64,000 nucleotides of DNA from Photobacterium pectinilyticum (GTDB taxonomy: Bacteria; Pseudomonadota; Gammaproteobacteria; Enterobacterales; Vibrionaceae). Made by a program: the position numbers and the translations under genes. The stretch covers positions 56,125 to 120,124 of the forward strand of contig NZ_JANEYT010000010.1 in the NCBI RefSeq assembly GCF_024357955.1, given 5' to 3'. Positions 39,287 to 49,005 of this stretch are shown in pieces. The notes beneath the pieces were generated by a model. It was not told where the DNA came from and did not search any database. It was given only the letters and a program-made list of their open reading frames with translations. Position 1 is the first letter of the stretch. Every line of letters begins with the position of its first letter.

Positions 39287-40357
39287 GTGGATTCAGTAAC
39301 ACAAGCGGCACTGGGTGCAGCGGTCGCCGGTGCGGTGGCTGGTAGAAGGTGTTCCCCGAAGATTTTGTTGGCAGGTGCCGCTTTGGGCACGCTGCCGGAT
39401 CTTGATGTCATAATCAGCTATGGTGATCCTGTATCGGATATGGTGAAGCATCGTGGTTTTAGCCATTCGTTGTTTGTTCTCATCCCGTTCTCGTTGCTAC
39501 TAAGTTGGGGCTGGCAAAAGATGCGGCCAACCCGTTTTAGTCTCGGTCATCTTTGGCTATTGGTGGCAGTTTGTTTGGTGACCCACCCGCTGCTTGACTC
39601 TTTTACCGCCTACGGTACCCAGCTGTTTTGGCCAATTAATACTCCAATTGCAACTCCGAGCTTATTCATCATCGATCCGCTCTATACCGTGCCATTACTG
39701 TTAGCTGTATTGGCAAGCGTGATATGGCGTGACCGGATGGCAAAACTTTGTAGTGCTGGCTTGGCTGTTTCATCGCTGTATATTGTCTGGTCACTCGTCG
39801 CAATGAATACGATTGAAAGTCGGGTTGAACAGCAGTTGGCAGGCACGCCTTTCGCGGGGCAGCCAACGTTTATTACTCCGACCCCGTTGAACACTTTACT
39901 ATGGCGAGTCGTGGTCAAAGGTGAGCATAGCTACCTCGAAGGCCTGTCATCGATACTTGACGCTGATGTTGAAATTGATTTTTTAGATAAACCGCTAGGC
40001 ACATGGCCTAAAGGGGTCGTTTCCGAGCACCAACGGATGCTTGAGCATTTCACTGGCGGGTTTATCCGCTATGATCAGCGTCAATCTGAATTAGTTGTAT
40101 CTGATCTGCGTCTGGGAATGGGGGAGCAGCTCGCTTTCCAATTTGCCCTAGCAGAAAAGAGTAACGAGTGGGTAGCTATCGAGCCTGTACGAGTTGAAAG
40201 CCCGAGGGCGAGATTGGCTCAGATCCCGAACCTATGGCTTCGCTTGCTAGGCAGTCAAGATATTGATGCTAACTTATGCCATATTTCTGAATGCCCGCAG
40301 CAAGCTGTACCGCTGGTAAGCCGATCAGGGTTACTGCGACCAGTCTTCCCCTGTTAG
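39287..40357 (+). CDS. YdjM/DUF457-like membrane-bound metal-dependent hydrolase
   Basis: Starts with GTG at 39287 (AAGAAGGA 7 bases upstream); 356 residues. The N-terminal half has the family marks: MDSVTQAALGAAVAGA, GTLPDLDVI (Asp residues), HRGFSHSLF and THPLLDSFTAYGTQLF, with about five membrane helices between residues 5 and 170; these His/Asp sites are the predicted metal ligands. The C-terminal half (about 190-330) is soluble. E. coli YdjM is LexA-controlled, but no CTGT-N8-ACAG box is seen here. Substrate unknown. Confidence 0.85.
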   Translation: MDSVTQAALGAAVAGAVAGRRCSPKILLAGAALGTLPDLDVIISYGDPVSDMVKHRGFSHSLFVLIPFSLLLSWGWQKMRPTRFSLGHLWLLVAVCLVTHPLLDSFTAYGTQLFWPINTPIATPSLFIIDPLYTVPLLLAVLASVIWRDRMAKLCSAGLAVSSLYIVWSLVAMNTIESRVEQQLAGTPFAGQPTFITPTPLNTLLWRVVVKGEHSYLEGLSSILDADVEIDFLDKPLGTWPKGVVSEHQRMLEHFTGGFIRYDQRQSELVVSDLRLGMGEQLAFQFALAEKSNEWVAIEPVRVESPRARLAQIPNLWLRLLGSQDIDANLCHISECPQQAVPLVSRSGLLRPVFPC

Positions 40358-40372
40358 CCTTTACTGAGAGCT

Positions 40373-40401
40373 AAGCCAGTGACTAAGGTCGCTGGTTTTT
40401 A
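40373..40401 (+). terminator. Terminator of the YdjM-like gene
   Basis: CCAGTGAC/GTCGCTGG stem (40376-40383, 40388-40395, one G-T pair), loop TAAG, then TTTTT. It lies directly before repeat copy D. Confidence 0.7.
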
Positions 40402-40406
40402 TATAT

Positions 40407-40572
40407 TTATACCAACCTACAAAAATATTTGATCAGTATTGCAAGTTAAAATCGCTGTTCTCTGCGTTAGATATTTTGTAATTAGAGCCACTAGTTACTG
40501 CAATGTCTGCCTTGATAACAACGATTTTTCCAGTGCAAATACTTGATCAACTACTTATCCAGGTTGGTATAA
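40407..40572. repeat. Dispersed palindromic repeat, copy D (full length)
   Basis: Core ATACCAACCTACAAAAATA at 40409 to TATCCAGGTTGGTAT ending at 40570, 162 bp, same orientation as copy C and opposite to copy A. Flanks are T-T and A-A. It contains the central ACTAGT found in the other full copies. Confidence 0.9.
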
Positions 40573-40709
40573 CTTACGTTTGAATAATTAAATTTATGTA
40601 AATTCGGATAAAAAACATTCAACCAAGCATTTAATTGAGTATATAATTATTAAAAAGTGCCTTTATTGGTTGAAGATTAACGGTTTTGATGGTTGATATA
40701 ACCTAGAGA

Positions 40710-40868
40710 ATGAGAGAAGTAGCAATTAACAGTTTAAAGCGGGTTTTGACGGCGACAGACGTTGAGTCACTTAGGGCAAAAATGCACACTAAGATCGTCA
40801 AAAAAGCAGAGGCTTACTATAAGAATAAGCTGGGAAAATCCAAGAAGCCTCAATCACATCAAGAATAA
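40710..40868 (+). CDS. Small basic protein of unknown function (52 aa)
   Basis: An open frame of 52 codons (MREVAINSLKRVLTATDVES... ending KKPQSHQE) starting at ATG 40710 after CTAGAGA. It is strongly basic, with a helical, Lys-rich second half (KIVKKAEAYYKNKL). Support: an AT-rich promoter-like region upstream and a terminator hairpin 14 bases after its stop. I do not recognise a family. It could also be a non-functional frame. Confidence 0.5.
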   Translation: MREVAINSLKRVLTATDVESLRAKMHTKIVKKAEAYYKNKLGKSKKPQSHQE

Positions 40869-40881
40869 TATCGGTATTTAA

Positions 40882-40913
40882 AAAAAGGAAGTGAATATCA
40901 CTCCCTTTTTACC
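40882..40913 (+). terminator. Terminator after the small gene
   Basis: AAAAAGGAAGTGA pairs imperfectly with TCACTCCCTTTTT around ATA; flanked by A and T tracts, so it could also serve the convergent psiE-like gene. Confidence 0.65.
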
Positions 40914-40928
40914 TTTTACCGAGCCTAT

Positions 40929-41363
40929 TTAGTCGTGCGAATTACGATAGCCGGGCTCTTTCGCATCTTCGTATGGCCAGTAATGGTGACCAACACGGAT
41001 AAGCAAGGTTGATGCCGCCAAGATAAAGGCGGCAACGGATAGCCAGACTATGTAGGCGCCGTCGAGCTCTTTCATGCCGAGGGTGATATAGCGGGCTATT
41101 GCCATAATAGCAATGTAGATTGGGTAGCGAACCGGGATCTTACCGTTGGTGACAAACTGCTGAACCATGGCCAGCACTTCAAGGTAAATGAACATGAGCA
41201 AGATATCAGTTAGTGCTATTTGGCGGTTGGTATAGATGACAATGAATTCATTGATCATGGCTGCCAAGGTTGCCAAGGTGATAGCTACCAGCAAGATAGC
41301 TTCGAGAAGATGAAACAGTTTTAGGAAAATAGCACTGAATTTCTTTGGTAAATGTGAAGGCAT
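40929..41363 (-). CDS. psiE: Phosphate-starvation-inducible PsiE family protein
   Basis: An inner-membrane protein with four helices (about 18-40, 54-78, 86-103, 107-129 of the chosen product). The ATG at 41363 was preferred because AAGGGA lies 6 bases upstream; another ATG at 41399 with AGG 7 bases upstream would add 12 residues. The family core is visible: LLMFIYLEVLAMVQQF, then RYPIYIAIMAIARYITL. The role is unknown; the E. coli gene is induced by phosphate starvation. No Pho box was recognised upstream. Confidence 0.82.
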   Translation of the reverse strand: MPSHLPKKFSAIFLKLFHLLEAILLVAITLATLAAMINEFIVIYTNRQIALTDILLMFIYLEVLAMVQQFVTNGKIPVRYPIYIAIMAIARYITLGMKELDGAYIVWLSVAAFILAASTLLIRVGHHYWPYEDAKEPGYRNSHD

Positions 41364-41476
41364 TTGTGTCCCTTGTAAGACTTGTAATCGATCTTTCATC
41401 AAAGACCTGTTATGAGCCAAATATTGGCTTTTTCCCACCAAGGGTCAAGTAAAAAATGTGACAAAGGTCGAGATTG

Positions 41477-41509
41477 AAAAGTAGCCACTGCTGCAATTCG
41501 AGTGGCTAC
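41477..41509 (-). terminator. cobO terminator
   Basis: GTAGCCACT/AGTGGCTAC stem (41481-41489, 41501-41509), 11-base loop, with TTTTC following on the minus strand. Confidence 0.65.
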
Positions 41510-41536
41510 CCTGGGGAAGCATTGTTTATTGGCGGC

Positions 41537-42142
41537 TTACCAATCAACCCCCCTGCGGGCTTTGACTCCACATTCAAATGCATGTTTCACGTTGCGAACT
41601 TCGGAGACAGTATCAGCTATTTCAATAAGTTCCCGATGTGCACCACGGCCAGTCACGATAACTGATTGGGTCTTCGGACGATTAGTGATAGCTTCAATAA
41701 CCTCGTCAAGCTCAACATAGCCATAGGTCACCATATAAGTCAGCTCATCAAGAAGAATGACATCATAGCTATCATTTCCCAACATTTTTTTACACTCCGC
41801 CCACGTTGCTTGGGCAGCTTCTGTATCCGCTTCTTTATTTTGGGTTTCCCAAGTAAAGCCGGTGGCCATAACGGCAAAATCGACATCGTGCTGCTCGAGC
41901 AGGGCACGTTCACCGCAGTCCCATGTCCCTTTGATAAACTGGCCGACACCACATTTCTGGCCATGGCCGACAGCGCGGGCAATGGTGCCAAAACCTGAAG
42001 TAGATTTTCCCTTGCCATTGCCGGTAATGATCAGAAAGAGCCCTTTTTCTTCTTGGGCTGAAGCGACACGCGCATCAATTTCATCTTTTACTTTTTGCTG
42101 ACGTGCTTTGTAGCGGCTGTCTTTCTGGGTTTGATCTACCAT
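41537..42142 (-). CDS. cobO: Cob(I)yrinic acid a,c-diamide adenosyltransferase
   Basis: Transfers adenosyl from ATP to the corrin cobalt, giving adenosylcobalamin precursors. The 201 residues include an N-terminal basic helix (RYKARQQKVKDEIDARV), the P-loop ITGNGKGKSTSGFG (about 39-52), QFIKGTWDCGE, the Walker-B-like VILLDELTYMVTYGY and VTGRGAHRELIEIAD. This is the CobA/CobO/BtuR family. It lies 17 bp downstream of cobS, so both are likely one transcript for corrinoid salvage. Confidence 0.94.
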   Translation of the reverse strand: MVDQTQKDSRYKARQQKVKDEIDARVASAQEEKGLFLIITGNGKGKSTSGFGTIARAVGHGQKCGVGQFIKGTWDCGERALLEQHDVDFAVMATGFTWETQNKEADTEAAQATWAECKKMLGNDSYDVILLDELTYMVTYGYVELDEVIEAITNRPKTQSVIVTGRGAHRELIEIADTVSEVRNVKHAFECGVKARRGVDW

Positions 42143-42159
42143 GATGATCCTTATTATTG

Positions 42160-42945
42160 TTAGGCTACCATTGCCAATATGACTAGATAGCCGGTTACTT
42201 CAGCAAGTTGCTGACATGCACCAAGGCAATCTCCAGTATAGCCCCCCAATTGTTGGGTAAACCAGCGGCCACAGACATAACGAATCAGTAGCTGGGCTGC
42301 TGCGAGTAAAAGTGCCATTGGCAGTGGTAATAACAGTAATATAAAGAAACTGGTGATAATTAAAACCCACAAATCTTGTTGGCTTTGCTGATTAGCCAGT
42401 GGTTTGACTTTGCTTTGCTCATCGAGGCGAACGTATGGGTAGCTGAATATGAGGCTGGCAGCAGCGGCACGGCTCAAACCATGCAGGCACAACAGTGCTA
42501 ACGTGGTCAACGCCGGCGATATATCAGCCAAGGCTGTTAGGCTGGACCATTTGATTGCCAGTACCACAAACAGTGCTGAGGCCCCATAAGTACCTAGTCG
42601 GGAGTCTTTCATGATCTCGAGTTTTTGCTCAGGTTGCCACCCGCCACCAAAACCATCGAACACATCGGCCAAGCCATCTTCATGAAAAGCACCAGTCAGC
42701 AGCAGGCTTACCGCCATAGCAATGATCACAGCGACAGAAACCGGTAATACCAGTTGTGACAGCCAGAAACTTATCGCACTTGCCAACCCGACAACCAAGC
42801 CAACTAAGGCAAAATAGCGGTTTGCTTTGTTTAATAACTCTGGAGAATAGGGTGTATCGGCAGGGATGGGAATACGGGTAAAGAAGGCGAGTGCGATTAG
42901 GAATATCTGCACCTGCTGTTTAAATGCCTGGTAATGCACCTTCAT
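42160..42945 (-). CDS. cobS: Adenosylcobinamide-GDP ribazoletransferase (cobalamin synthase)
   Basis: Integral membrane enzyme that joins adenosylcobinamide-GDP and alpha-ribazole in the last steps of cobalamin assembly. The 261 residues have the start FLIALAFFTRIPIP, the conserved acidic motif HEDGLADVFDGFGGG (about 88-102), MKDSRLGTYGA (about 111-121) and GGYTGDCLGACQQL (about 233-246), with about six membrane helices. First gene of the pair with cobO. I searched the upstream region by eye for a B12-box and found none. Confidence 0.93.
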   Translation of the reverse strand: MKVHYQAFKQQVQIFLIALAFFTRIPIPADTPYSPELLNKANRYFALVGLVVGLASAISFWLSQLVLPVSVAVIIAMAVSLLLTGAFHEDGLADVFDGFGGGWQPEQKLEIMKDSRLGTYGASALFVVLAIKWSSLTALADISPALTTLALLCLHGLSRAAAASLIFSYPYVRLDEQSKVKPLANQQSQQDLWVLIITSFFILLLLPLPMALLLAAAQLLIRYVCGRWFTQQLGGYTGDCLGACQQLAEVTGYLVILAMVA

Positions 42946-43152
42946 GGTATGCAGCCTTGCTGTAAGAGTCTGAAAACGAATACGTTACTTCAATCAGACA
43001 GAAGATACCAGTTATCGATGAGGCTGGCCAAGGACGGCAATACTGAGGTGGAGATAAGGCGTGCCAACACGGATATGGACGATTTTAAAATGATCGAGAA
43101 GTGTTACGCTTAGAGCAAATTCAGTAATACAAGCCTTGATAAAGGAGTGACG

Positions 43153-43617
43153 ATGACACAACGGATTTTAGTGGTATGCATGGGCAATATCTGTCGTTCA
43201 CCAACGGCTGAAGCCGTTCTTCGGGCTAAAGTGGCCGAGCGTGGGCTGGATATTGACGTCGATTCTGCTGGTACTATTGGTTTTCATCAAGGCGAACAGC
43301 CTGATCACCGTGCCCGAGCCGCCGCTGAGGCGCGCGGATACTGCTTTGACGGGATCCGTGCCAGACAGGTTACCCAAGGGGACTTCGAAGCCTTTGATCT
43401 GATTTTGGCGGCAGATAACGATAATCTACGCGATTTGAAACGTGCTTGCCCAACCCATTTGCAGCGTAAACTGGCACTCTTTCTTGAGTATGGCCGTCCT
43501 GATGTCGAGGAGATCCCTGACCCTTATTATGGCGGTAAACGTGGCTTTGACTATGTACTCGATTTGGTCGAGGAAGCTTCTGAGGAGTTACTTGATAGGT
43601 TATACCAACCTACATAA
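43153..43617 (+). CDS. Low-molecular-weight protein-tyrosine phosphatase family protein
   Basis: The ATG at 43153 with AAAGGAG upstream gives 154 residues. The phosphate loop VCMGNICRSPT holds the catalytic Cys9 and Arg15, and the general acid loop is EIPDPYYGG. It is not next to capsule or exopolysaccharide genes, so its substrate is open. Odd: the gene runs into a dispersed repeat (copy E). The last codons after DRL, encoding Tyr-Gln-Pro-Thr, and the TAA stop are repeat sequence, so the original C-terminus has been replaced. The catalytic core is complete. Confidence 0.92.
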   Translation: MTQRILVVCMGNICRSPTAEAVLRAKVAERGLDIDVDSAGTIGFHQGEQPDHRARAAAEARGYCFDGIRARQVTQGDFEAFDLILAADNDNLRDLKRACPTHLQRKLALFLEYGRPDVEEIPDPYYGGKRGFDYVLDLVEEASEELLDRLYQPT

Positions 43618-43677
43618 ATATTTGATCAGTCTTGCACTGGAAAATACTTGATCAACGACTTATCCAGATTGGTATTA
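43600..43677. repeat. Dispersed palindromic repeat, copy E (internally deleted)
   Basis: Core ATACCAACCTACATAAATA at 43602 to TATCCAGATTGGTAT ending at 43675, 74 bp. The outer arms are intact but most of the inner part is missing. It overlaps the last codons of the phosphatase gene and lies before the shared terminator at 43704. Confidence 0.88.
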
Positions 43678-43699
43678 TAAATGCGGTCACTTTGACTAA

Positions 43700-43740
43700 A
43701 AAACGCCCGCATCTATTTTAAATAGATGCGGGCGCTTTTA
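43700..43740. terminator. Bidirectional terminator between phosphatase and sulP
   Basis: CGCCCGCATCTATTT pairs with AAATAGATGCGGGCG (43704-43718, 43720-43734) with A-rich and T-rich flanks; the pairs nearest the centre must open to form a loop. Confidence 0.9.
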
Positions 43741-43778
43741 TTTCTAATGCTAACTGAGCACGTGGTTAATACAGCAGA

Positions 43779-45335
43779 TTAACCTAGGGTATCGGTCGCG
43801 ACCTTGTAGGTTGGGTCTTCCATCATGTTAACCTCAACCAAGTTACCCGCTTTCTTAAGCAGAGATCGACATTCCGGGCTCAAGTGGCGGATATGCAGGG
43901 TCTTGCCTTGGGATGCGTAACGTTCAGCGATGGTATCAATAGCTTCAATTGCTGAGTGGTCAGCAACGCGTGATTTGGCAAAATCAATGATCACATCTGC
44001 TGGATCGTTCTTGGCATCAAACAGTTCTAGGAAGTTTGCTACTGAGCCGAAGAAGAGTGGGCCGTCAAGTGCGTATACCTTTGAGCCGTTGTTATCGAGG
44101 TAACTAGACGCATAGATGTGCTTAGCGTGTTTCCAGGCAAAGACGAGTGCTGAGTAAATCACACCGACAATAACTGCCAAGGCAAGGTCGAATGCGACCG
44201 TAACACCAGTAACCAAAATGATGGCAAAGAAATCGTGTTTTGGTACTTTGCGTGCCATTTTGAAGCTAGCCCACTCAAAGGTGCCGATCACGACCATGAA
44301 CATTACGCCAACCAGAGCTGCTAGCGGGATGACTTCAATCAGTGACGAGCCGAACAGAATGAACAACAGCAGGCCGACAGCACCGGTGATACCGGATAGG
44401 CGTCCACGGCCACCTGAATTAATGTTAATCATCGATTGGCCAATCATCGCACAGCCACCCATAGCGCCGAACACAGAGCAGGTGACGTTTGCCACACCTT
44501 GGCCCACACATTCGCGGTTACCTTGACCACGGGTACCCGTCATTTCATCAATCACAGTCAGTGTTAGTAGAGACTCAATCAGGCCAACCGCTGCCAGAAT
44601 CAAAGAGTATGGCAGGATGATACGCAGGGTATCCATGTTGAAACCTACTTCAGGAATCGCGAAGGTTGGTAGCGAGCCTGCTAGTGTTGCGTTGCCATCA
44701 CCACTCATGGTGCGAACGAAATCAATGACGGTACGGGTATCTAGGCCAAGACCGTGTACCAGTACCGTTACTGTGATGATCGCCACCAGTGAAGAGGGTA
44801 CTGCTTTGGTCAGCTTTGGCAGGAAGTGGATAATAAACATGGTCAGGCCAACTAGTCCCAGCATGATGTAAAGCTGAGAGCCTTGCATCCACTGCAGAGC
44901 ACCTGAAGCATCTGGTACTTTAAATTGACCAAGTTGTGCCAGGAAAATAACGATAGCTAAGCCGTTAACAAAGCCAATCATTACCGGGTGCGGTACCATG
45001 CGAATAAACTTACCGAGCTTGAACACACCGGCAAGGATTTGTAAAACACCGGCAAGCATGACGGCAGCAAAGAGGTATTGGATACCGTGTTCGGCCACAA
45101 GGCTGACCATAACAACAGCCATGGCGCCGGTAGCGCCAGAAATCATTCCCGGACGCCCTCCAAGCACGGCCGTGATCAAGCCGACGATGAAGGCTGCGTA
45201 CAAGCCAACCATTGGATCAACGCCTGCTACGAAGGCAAAGGCAACCGCTTCAGGTATTAGGGCAAGGGCAACAGTTAGCCCCGAAAGAACGTCATTCTTG
45301 ACGGATTGTCTCGAAAATTGTGGGAATTCAAACAT
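43779..45335 (-). CDS. SulP family inorganic anion transporter
   Basis: A 518-residue SLC26/SulP transporter of the inner membrane with 12-14 helices and a C-terminal STAS domain (about 395-505, [19 protein letters not shown] and [15 protein letters not shown]). The start has [24 protein letters not shown], the classic SulP first helices. In marine bacteria members carry sulfate, bicarbonate or other anions; the substrate cannot be told here. It is convergent with the phosphatase and on the same strand as rne, which has its own terminator. Confidence 0.9.
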   Translation of the reverse strand: MFEFPQFSRQSVKNDVLSGLTVALALIPEAVAFAFVAGVDPMVGLYAAFIVGLITAVLGGRPGMISGATGAMAVVMVSLVAEHGIQYLFAAVMLAGVLQILAGVFKLGKFIRMVPHPVMIGFVNGLAIVIFLAQLGQFKVPDASGALQWMQGSQLYIMLGLVGLTMFIIHFLPKLTKAVPSSLVAIITVTVLVHGLGLDTRTVIDFVRTMSGDGNATLAGSLPTFAIPEVGFNMDTLRIILPYSLILAAVGLIESLLTLTVIDEMTGTRGQGNRECVGQGVANVTCSVFGAMGGCAMIGQSMININSGGRGRLSGITGAVGLLLFILFGSSLIEVIPLAALVGVMFMVVIGTFEWASFKMARKVPKHDFFAIILVTGVTVAFDLALAVIVGVIYSALVFAWKHAKHIYASSYLDNNGSKVYALDGPLFFGSVANFLELFDAKNDPADVIIDFAKSRVADHSAIEAIDTIAERYASQGKTLHIRHLSPECRSLLKKAGNLVEVNMMEDPTYKVATDTLG

Positions 45336-45545
45336 GCTTATAGGTTTGTTCTGACTATGGTCGTTGATTGGAGCCGCTAGGCGACTAAGGCACTACAAAG
45401 TCGCTTATCCTACAGAAAAGTGTGACTAGGTTCAATTTTCAAGCTGAGTTGTTCGTCTTTCCTGTTACTTAGTGTAAGAAAGTTTGATGCTGGTAATGTT
45501 GTGAGTGAAAATTGCAGCGGTTGCAAAGCAATATTAATGGCAAAA

Positions 45546-45577
45546 AAAAAGCCATGCAATTATGTGCGTGGCTTTTT
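45546..45577 (-). terminator. rne terminator
   Basis: AAAAAGCCATGC pairs with GCGTGGCTTTTT (45546-45557, 45566-45577, one mismatch); on the minus strand it ends in a T tract. Confidence 0.75.
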
Positions 45578-45597
45578 GTTAGGTTGCAAGCGTTAAC

Positions 45598-48500
45598 TTA
45601 TTCAGCGTTTGGCATTGTTGATTTAGCACCCGCTGTCGCGTGATTGGTTGCCGTTTGGCTACCGGCCTGGCGAGCAGCAAAGCGTTCGTCACGAAGTGGT
45701 GCAATAGCAACCATAATCGGTTCTGCGGCTTCTACTGGAGCTGGTGCTTTAGCCATCGCAGCTGTTGCATGTAGCCCCTTCGGAGACGTTGCACAAACCT
45801 GAGCTGTTGATTCAACGTTAGAAACAACCGTTTCCGCATGAGTTACAACAACTTCTGGCGCTTTGGTTTCAGCTTCTGCTACCTGAACCTCAGGCTCAGT
45901 AACCGCTGCAGCAGGTGCTGCTTCAGTCGCTTTAACCTCAACCGGTTGTTGAGTCTGCATTCCCAGCATTGCAGCTTGAGCGGCAGCGATAGCGGCGGCT
46001 ACGTCTGATTCTGCAGATTGTGGCTCTGCAGGTTCAGCAGCAACAGGTGCTTCTACCTTTGGCTCTTCAGCAACTGGTGTTTCAACGACTGTCTCTTCAA
46101 CAGCTGGTGTATCAACAACAGGTGCTTGCTCAGCTGTTTCCTCTGCAACATCTGCACGTAGCGGGAAGGCTTTGCCCATCGCTAGCTCTGGCATAGCAAC
46201 ACCACCCAGTACTGCAGCGGTTTCAGCGGTTGTTTGCTCAGCAACAACAGCTGGTGCCTCAGTTGCTTTAACAACATCTGCTACCGGCGCTTCAAGAGAG
46301 GCAACGGCTGGTTTCGTTGCAGAAGGCCATACTTTGCCCATTGCCATTTCAGGCGATGCGACACCGCTCTTCAGGCGGACAACGGCTTTAGGCTTCTCGA
46401 CGATAGAAACAACATTTTCGATATCGTTCAGGGTTTCGGTAACTTCTTCAACAGCGTGACCGACAGCTTCTGTTACCATCTGCTCCATTTCTTCACCCTT
46501 TTCTGGGCGGGTATCACGGATACGACGACGACGCTGGCCGCTTGCACGAAGATGGCGAGGAGAGCGACGGTTACGGCGTTGGCCTTCTTGCTCACCGTTC
46601 TTCTCTTCAGCATTATCAGTAACAGCTTTAGCTTCCTGAGCCATGGCGGTGCCAAGCTCTTGGAGCTCAGACTTAGCAACAGGCACTTCAGCGACAGCAG
46701 GTTGAGTTGTTTCAACTGCTTTCACTTCTGCATTGTCGGTAATACGTACTGTTTTACGCATTTCACGACGTTGGCGACGTTGCTTCACCTTCGCCGTCTT
46801 TTCCTGCTCCTGACGCTGCTCTTCGACAACCGGTTTTTCTACTTTAGCTTTGGCTTCCTGATCGCGCTCGCGACGAGGTTTTTGAGCTTGGGTATCATCA
46901 CGGTCACGACGCTGGCGTTTCTGATCTTTGTCTTTACGCTGCTGCTGGGTTGGCTTCTCATCGTTTTGCTCAGGCTTGTCTTTCGCTTTTTCATTGCGAC
47001 GACGAGCTTGGCGTTGTTCACGTTGTTCAGCAACCTGCTGCTTTTTCTTGTTGTTGTCAGTCTCTTGGCGATCAGGGCGCTCCTGACGACCACGGCGGTT
47101 ATCTTTGCTACCACGACGGTTGTCTTGCTGGCGATCACCACGGCGGCCTTCCTGACGTTCACCGCGACGGTTGTCTTGGTTACGGCGGTTGTCCTTGCGG
47201 TCACGGCGGTTACGCTGGTTGTCTTCTTTCTTCTCTTTTGGTTGCTCTTCCTGCTCAGGGCTTGAGAAGAAGTTCGCAATTGCAGAGAAAATACGGCTGA
47301 AGAAACCTGCCTTTTCCTCGACAGCTTGAGCCGGCGCAGCTGCTTTCTTCGCTGGCTGAGGCTTAGCTTTCGGGGTAGTAGGTGCTTGCGTAGGCGCACT
47401 GAAGCCCTGTAGAACAGGCTCTTCACGTTTCTTCGTCACACGCTCTTGCGGTGCAGAAGACTCCGCCGCTTCAGCTTCACGCAGTGCTTCTAGTGCGCTT
47501 GGCAGGTTGTAAGACAACGCATCGTGCTCATCACCAGAACGGACACGGACCACTTCGAAATGAGGTGTTTCCATGCTGGCGTTAGGTACGATGATTGCAC
47601 GTACATTGTGAGATTTCTCAATGTACTGTACAGATCGACGTTTCTCGTTGAGCAGGTAAGAGGCAATCGCCACTGGCACTATTGCCAACACCTGAGAGGT
47701 GTTGTCTTTCAGCGCTTCTTCTTCAATAAGACGAAGGATTGAAAGTGATAGCGATTCGCTGTCACGAATGACACCTGTACCCGTACAGCGAGGACACACA
47801 TGGTGGCTGGCTTCAGCTAGTGATGGGCTTAGGCGCTGGCGCGACATTTCCAATAGACCAAAGCGAGAAATACGACCGATTTGAACGCGTGCACGGTCCA
47901 TGCGAACGGCTTCGCGTAGTCGGTTTTCAACTTCACGCTGGTGGCGTACTGGTGTCATATCGATGAAATCGATAACCACTAGACCGCCAAGGTCACGTAG
48001 GCGAAGCTGGCGTGCGATTTCGTCAGCGGCTTCAAGGTTGGTCTGTAGTGCTGTTTCTTCGATATCACCACCCTTGGTTGCACGGGCAGAGTTGATATCA
48101 ATAGACGTCAGTGCTTCAGTCGGGTCGATAACAATAGAACCACCAGAAGGCAGACGAACTTCACGCTGGAACGCTGATTCAATCTGGTTTTCGATCTGGT
48201 AATGGTTGAACAGTGGTGTTTCACTGTTTTCGTAGAGTTTTACCCGTGACAGGAAGTCTGGACGAACCTGTTGGATATGATCGCGGGCACGGTCAAAGAT
48301 TTTTTTGCTGTCGATAACGATTTCACCGATGTCACGGCGAAGGTAGTCACGAATAGCTCGGGCGATGACGTTACTTTCCTGGTGGATAAGGAAAGGCGCA
48401 GCCGCCGAGTCAGCAGCGTCTTTTACACGCTCCCAGTGGCTAAGTAGGTAGTTAAGATCATATTCCAGATCTTCAGCTGATTTACCAACACCGGCAGTAC

Positions 48501-49005
48501 GTACAATCAGGCCCATGCCCTGAGGCAATTCCAGCGTGCTAAGTGCCGCTTTTAGCTGTGTACGTTCTTCACCCTCGATACGACGGGAAATACCGCCTGC
48601 ACGTGGGTTGTTCGGCATCAGTACCAGGTAGCTACCTGCTAGAGAGATGAAGGTAGTAAGGGCGGCGCCTTTGTTGCCTCGCTCTTCTTTATCAACCTGA
48701 ACAATTACTTCCTGACCTTCTTTCAGCACTTCCTTAATGTTCGGTCGGCCTTGGTAAGAGTAGTCAGAAGGGAAATAGTCACGGGCGATTTCTTTAAGAG
48801 GGAGAAAACCGTGGCGTTCAGCACCATAGTCAACAAACGCTGCTTCCAGACTTGGTTCGATGCGTGTGATGCGTCCTTTGTAGATATTTGCTTTTTTAGA
48901 TTCGTGGCCAGGGCTTTCGATATCAAGATCGAACAGCTTCTGCCCATCAACTAATGCGACGCGCAACTCTTCCTTCTGAGTTGCGTTAATCAACATTCTT
49001 TTCAT
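45598..49005 (-). CDS. rne: Ribonuclease E
   Basis: Endoribonuclease that initiates mRNA decay and matures rRNA/tRNA, and scaffold of the degradosome. The ATG at 49005 gives [22 protein letters not shown] as in E. coli; 1135 residues. The catalytic half (1-about 510) has the S1 domain (about 35-120), the 5' sensor, the DNase I-like domain with VVIDFIDM, and the zinc-link CPRCTGTG. The C-terminal half is disordered: a membrane-targeting-like helix ([15 protein letters not shown], about 570-585), a very Arg/Lys/Gln-rich RNA-binding stretch (about 595-780) and an Ala/Val/Glu-rich region with a thrice-repeated motif. The last residues [13 protein letters not shown] match the PNPase-binding site of E. 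coli. Confidence 0.96.
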   Translation of the reverse strand: MKRMLINATQKEELRVALVDGQKLFDLDIESPGHESKKANIYKGRITRIEPSLEAAFVDYGAERHGFLPLKEIARDYFPSDYSYQGRPNIKEVLKEGQEVIVQVDKEERGNKGAALTTFISLAGSYLVLMPNNPRAGGISRRIEGEERTQLKAALSTLELPQGMGLIVRTAGVGKSAEDLEYDLNYLLSHWERVKDAADSAAAPFLIHQESNVIARAIRDYLRRDIGEIVIDSKKIFDRARDHIQQVRPDFLSRVKLYENSETPLFNHYQIENQIESAFQREVRLPSGGSIVIDPTEALTSIDINSARATKGGDIEETALQTNLEAADEIARQLRLRDLGGLVVIDFIDMTPVRHQREVENRLREAVRMDRARVQIGRISRFGLLEMSRQRLSPSLAEASHHVCPRCTGTGVIRDSESLSLSILRLIEEEALKDNTSQVLAIVPVAIASYLLNEKRRSVQYIEKSHNVRAIIVPNASMETPHFEVVRVRSGDEHDALSYNLPSALEALREAEAAESSAPQERVTKKREEPVLQGFSAPTQAPTTPKAKPQPAKKAAAPAQAVEEKAGFFSRIFSAIANFFSSPEQEEQPKEKKEDNQRNRRDRKDNRRNQDNRRGERQEGRRGDRQQDNRRGSKDNRRGRQERPDRQETDNNKKKQQVAEQREQRQARRRNEKAKDKPEQNDEKPTQQQRKDKDQKRQRRDRDDTQAQKPRRERDQEAKAKVEKPVVEEQRQEQEKTAKVKQRRQRREMRKTVRITDNAEVKAVETTQPAVAEVPVAKSELQELGTAMAQEAKAVTDNAEEKNGEQEGQRRNRRSPRHLRASGQRRRRIRDTRPEKGEEMEQMVTEAVGHAVEEVTETLNDIENVVSIVEKPKAVVRLKSGVASPEMAMGKVWPSATKPAVASLEAPVADVVKATEAPAVVAEQTTAETAAVLGGVAMPELAMGKAFPLRADVAEETAEQAPVVDTPAVEETVVETPVAEEPKVEAPVAAEPAEPQSAESDVAAAIAAAQAAMLGMQTQQPVEVKATEAAPAAAVTEPEVQVAEAETKAPEVVVTHAETVVSNVESTAQVCATSPKGLHATAAMAKAPAPVEAAEPIMVAIAPLRDERFAARQAGSQTATNHATAGAKSTMPNAE

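Larger units (their letters stand above)
40358..40709. other. Intergenic region YdjM-like gene to small gene
   Basis: 352 bp with the terminator, repeat copy D and about 140 bp of very AT-rich sequence with TATAAT at 40642-40647 that may drive the small gene at 40710. No good -35 element is visible. Confidence 0.5.

Noticed and set aside
42946..43152. Possible cobalamin riboswitch upstream of cobS
   Set aside because: No B12-box-like sequence or convincing conserved core could be found on the minus strand.
46234..47265. Long plus-strand open frame (343 codons) opposite rne
   Set aside because: It is the shadow of the low-complexity RNase E tail; the product is an artificial Leu/Phe/Thr-rich sequence with no family pattern.
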